Shown piece after piece: positions 63,098 to 64,000 of a stretch of DNA of 64,000 nt. Under the pieces are notes generated by a model. It did no database searches. It was given only the letters and a program-made list of their open reading frames with translations, and was not told where the DNA came from. The DNA comes from Semisulcospira habei. Taxonomy: Eukaryota; Mollusca; Gastropoda; Semisulcospiridae. The stretch covers positions 14,960,200 through 15,024,199 of the forward strand of contig BTPG01000004.1 of assembly GCA_036245525.1 (NCBI GenBank), read 5' to 3'. The translations under genes were made by a program, and so were the position numbers. Position 1 is the first letter of the stretch, and the number at the start of each line of letters is the position of its first letter.

Positions 63098-64000
63098 CGT
63101 CGATCGTAATCACCGCATTCCCTCGGGCTTGTTCTTTCCGGCCTCTAGAAAGACTGTCGTCTTCTGGCTCCCGGTAATCCGAGATTACCGCCCGTTTGCC
63201 GCTGGCCAGGCTGACGGCCCGCTACCCTCACGGTGGCTGTCTGCGGTAGGGGAGTATCACCCGACCGTTTTATTGGGATCGTTTCTATCCTAACTTTCTA
63301 TGCATGTGACTCATAAACCGATATAAGCAGATATAAGGGGAGTTTGACTCGCTTGGCTGCAAAGAGGTACACCGGTCGAGGACACAAACAATCTCAATAA
63401 CCATTGAACAAGTACACACGAGAAACATGACGTCAATCATACCACTCTCGCATGCAAGCGGCATAACAGACATAATCAAGGTTCTTTTGGTTTTACTACG
63501 TATATATAAAATATTACATTGGTTAATAATAAATGGTTTGCTCACCTCTGACGTGCATACAGAATACGACGACCCATGGTGGTCACACGGCCCATCCCAG
63601 CACCAAGGTTGGTGCCGGGAGGGAGAACAGTTCTAACTTATCTTAAACGTGTCACTTCAGTAACGGAGCCCCCCTCTCGAAACGCACCCCGACCATTCCT
63701 TATATACATTTTGATATGTCAGGCTTCTTCTACAATGTCATATGTCATTTCCCACGTTGACCATTTAACCACGTGTTTGAACAGCTGACATCCACTAATA
63801 TTTCATTTAAACGAATTCCCATACTCGGTCGTATCTTTCTGGGTCCAGCCTTGGTTACGATTATAACTCCGTCTTGGTCAGTATCTCGTACCTGGACTTC
63901 GACCCCACACTTTAACCCTTATCAACCATATTAACCCTTAACTATCATAATTGTCACGTCACTCTGTGACAGGAGGCAACGTTGACCGTAATCACCGCAC
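63098..64000. other. Spacer to the window end, no gene seen
   Basis: No credible frame. The phrase ACAGGAGGCA.CGT.GA.CGTAATCACCGCA at 63082-63115 recurs at about 63970-64000, so the last bases may be the start of another copy of the same dispersed repeat. Confidence 0.35.

Overview
This window looks like non-genic, repeat-dense DNA from an animal. The microsatellites, LINE and SINE fragments, solo LTRs, hairpin elements and kilobase-scale satellites are eukaryotic. A lophotrochozoan, probably a marine gastropod, is my best guess; that is inference from the type of repeats, not proof. No ordinary complete host gene is visible. The nearest is one exon-like frame encoding a PD-(D/E)XK nuclease-like domain at about 4987-5703 (minus strand).

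The centrepiece is an almost complete Polinton/Maverick DNA transposon of about 17.0 kb at 25981-43006. Its terminal inverted repeats are about 1.16 kb, start with AG and end with CT, and are flanked by the direct repeat GCTTT. Inside are a retroviral-like integrase, a 1159-aa protein-primed DNA polymerase B, an FtsK/HerA-type packaging ATPase, a major capsid protein, a probable minor capsid protein and seven or eight smaller proteins. Genes run in convergent and divergent blocks with tail-to-tail overlaps and 15-40 bp shared start regions. The polymerase and ATPase frames are intact. The integrase tail, the capsid protein and a coiled-coil membrane protein carry single-base frameshifts, and one gene has no in-frame ATG, so this copy is probably dying or contains sequence errors. 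A related gene at 6-701 shows that a second, diverged Polinton enters the window from the left.

The most unusual item lies between the first two Polinton genes. Positions 27707-27931 hold a nested set of pairable arms, which looks like a structured RNA. They are followed at 28015-28069 by a sequence with every core element of a type III hammerhead self-cleaving ribozyme, 62 bp before the next start codon. In addition, most Polinton start codons directly follow an ATAAAA-type motif on both strands, whereas the first gene has a TATA box and initiator instead.

Layout: 1-1000 second Polinton end; 1838-2375 TGACCTTGACC array; 2756-4749 LINE remnant (minus); 4909-5990 (GA)n and nuclease-like exon region; 6180-6960 local duplication; 8040-9482 TIR transposon holding a solo LTR; 9755-10653 minisatellite; 10659-11454 second solo LTR; 11745-12335 LINE tail; 13427-13637 hairpin element; 13800-16340 tandem repeats of 96 bp and then 64 bp, with a second copy of the TIR transposon at 14275-14765; 16.6-22.5 kb microsatellites, GC-rich minisatellites and hairpin repeats; 22565-24330 34-bp minisatellite with a 0.5-kb higher-order period; 24441-25925 SINE and hairpin elements; 25981-43006 Polinton; 43-46 kb hairpin and G-rich repeats; 46140-60509 a 58-bp satellite with a 5.74-kb higher-order repeat; 60.5-64 kb small dispersed repeats.
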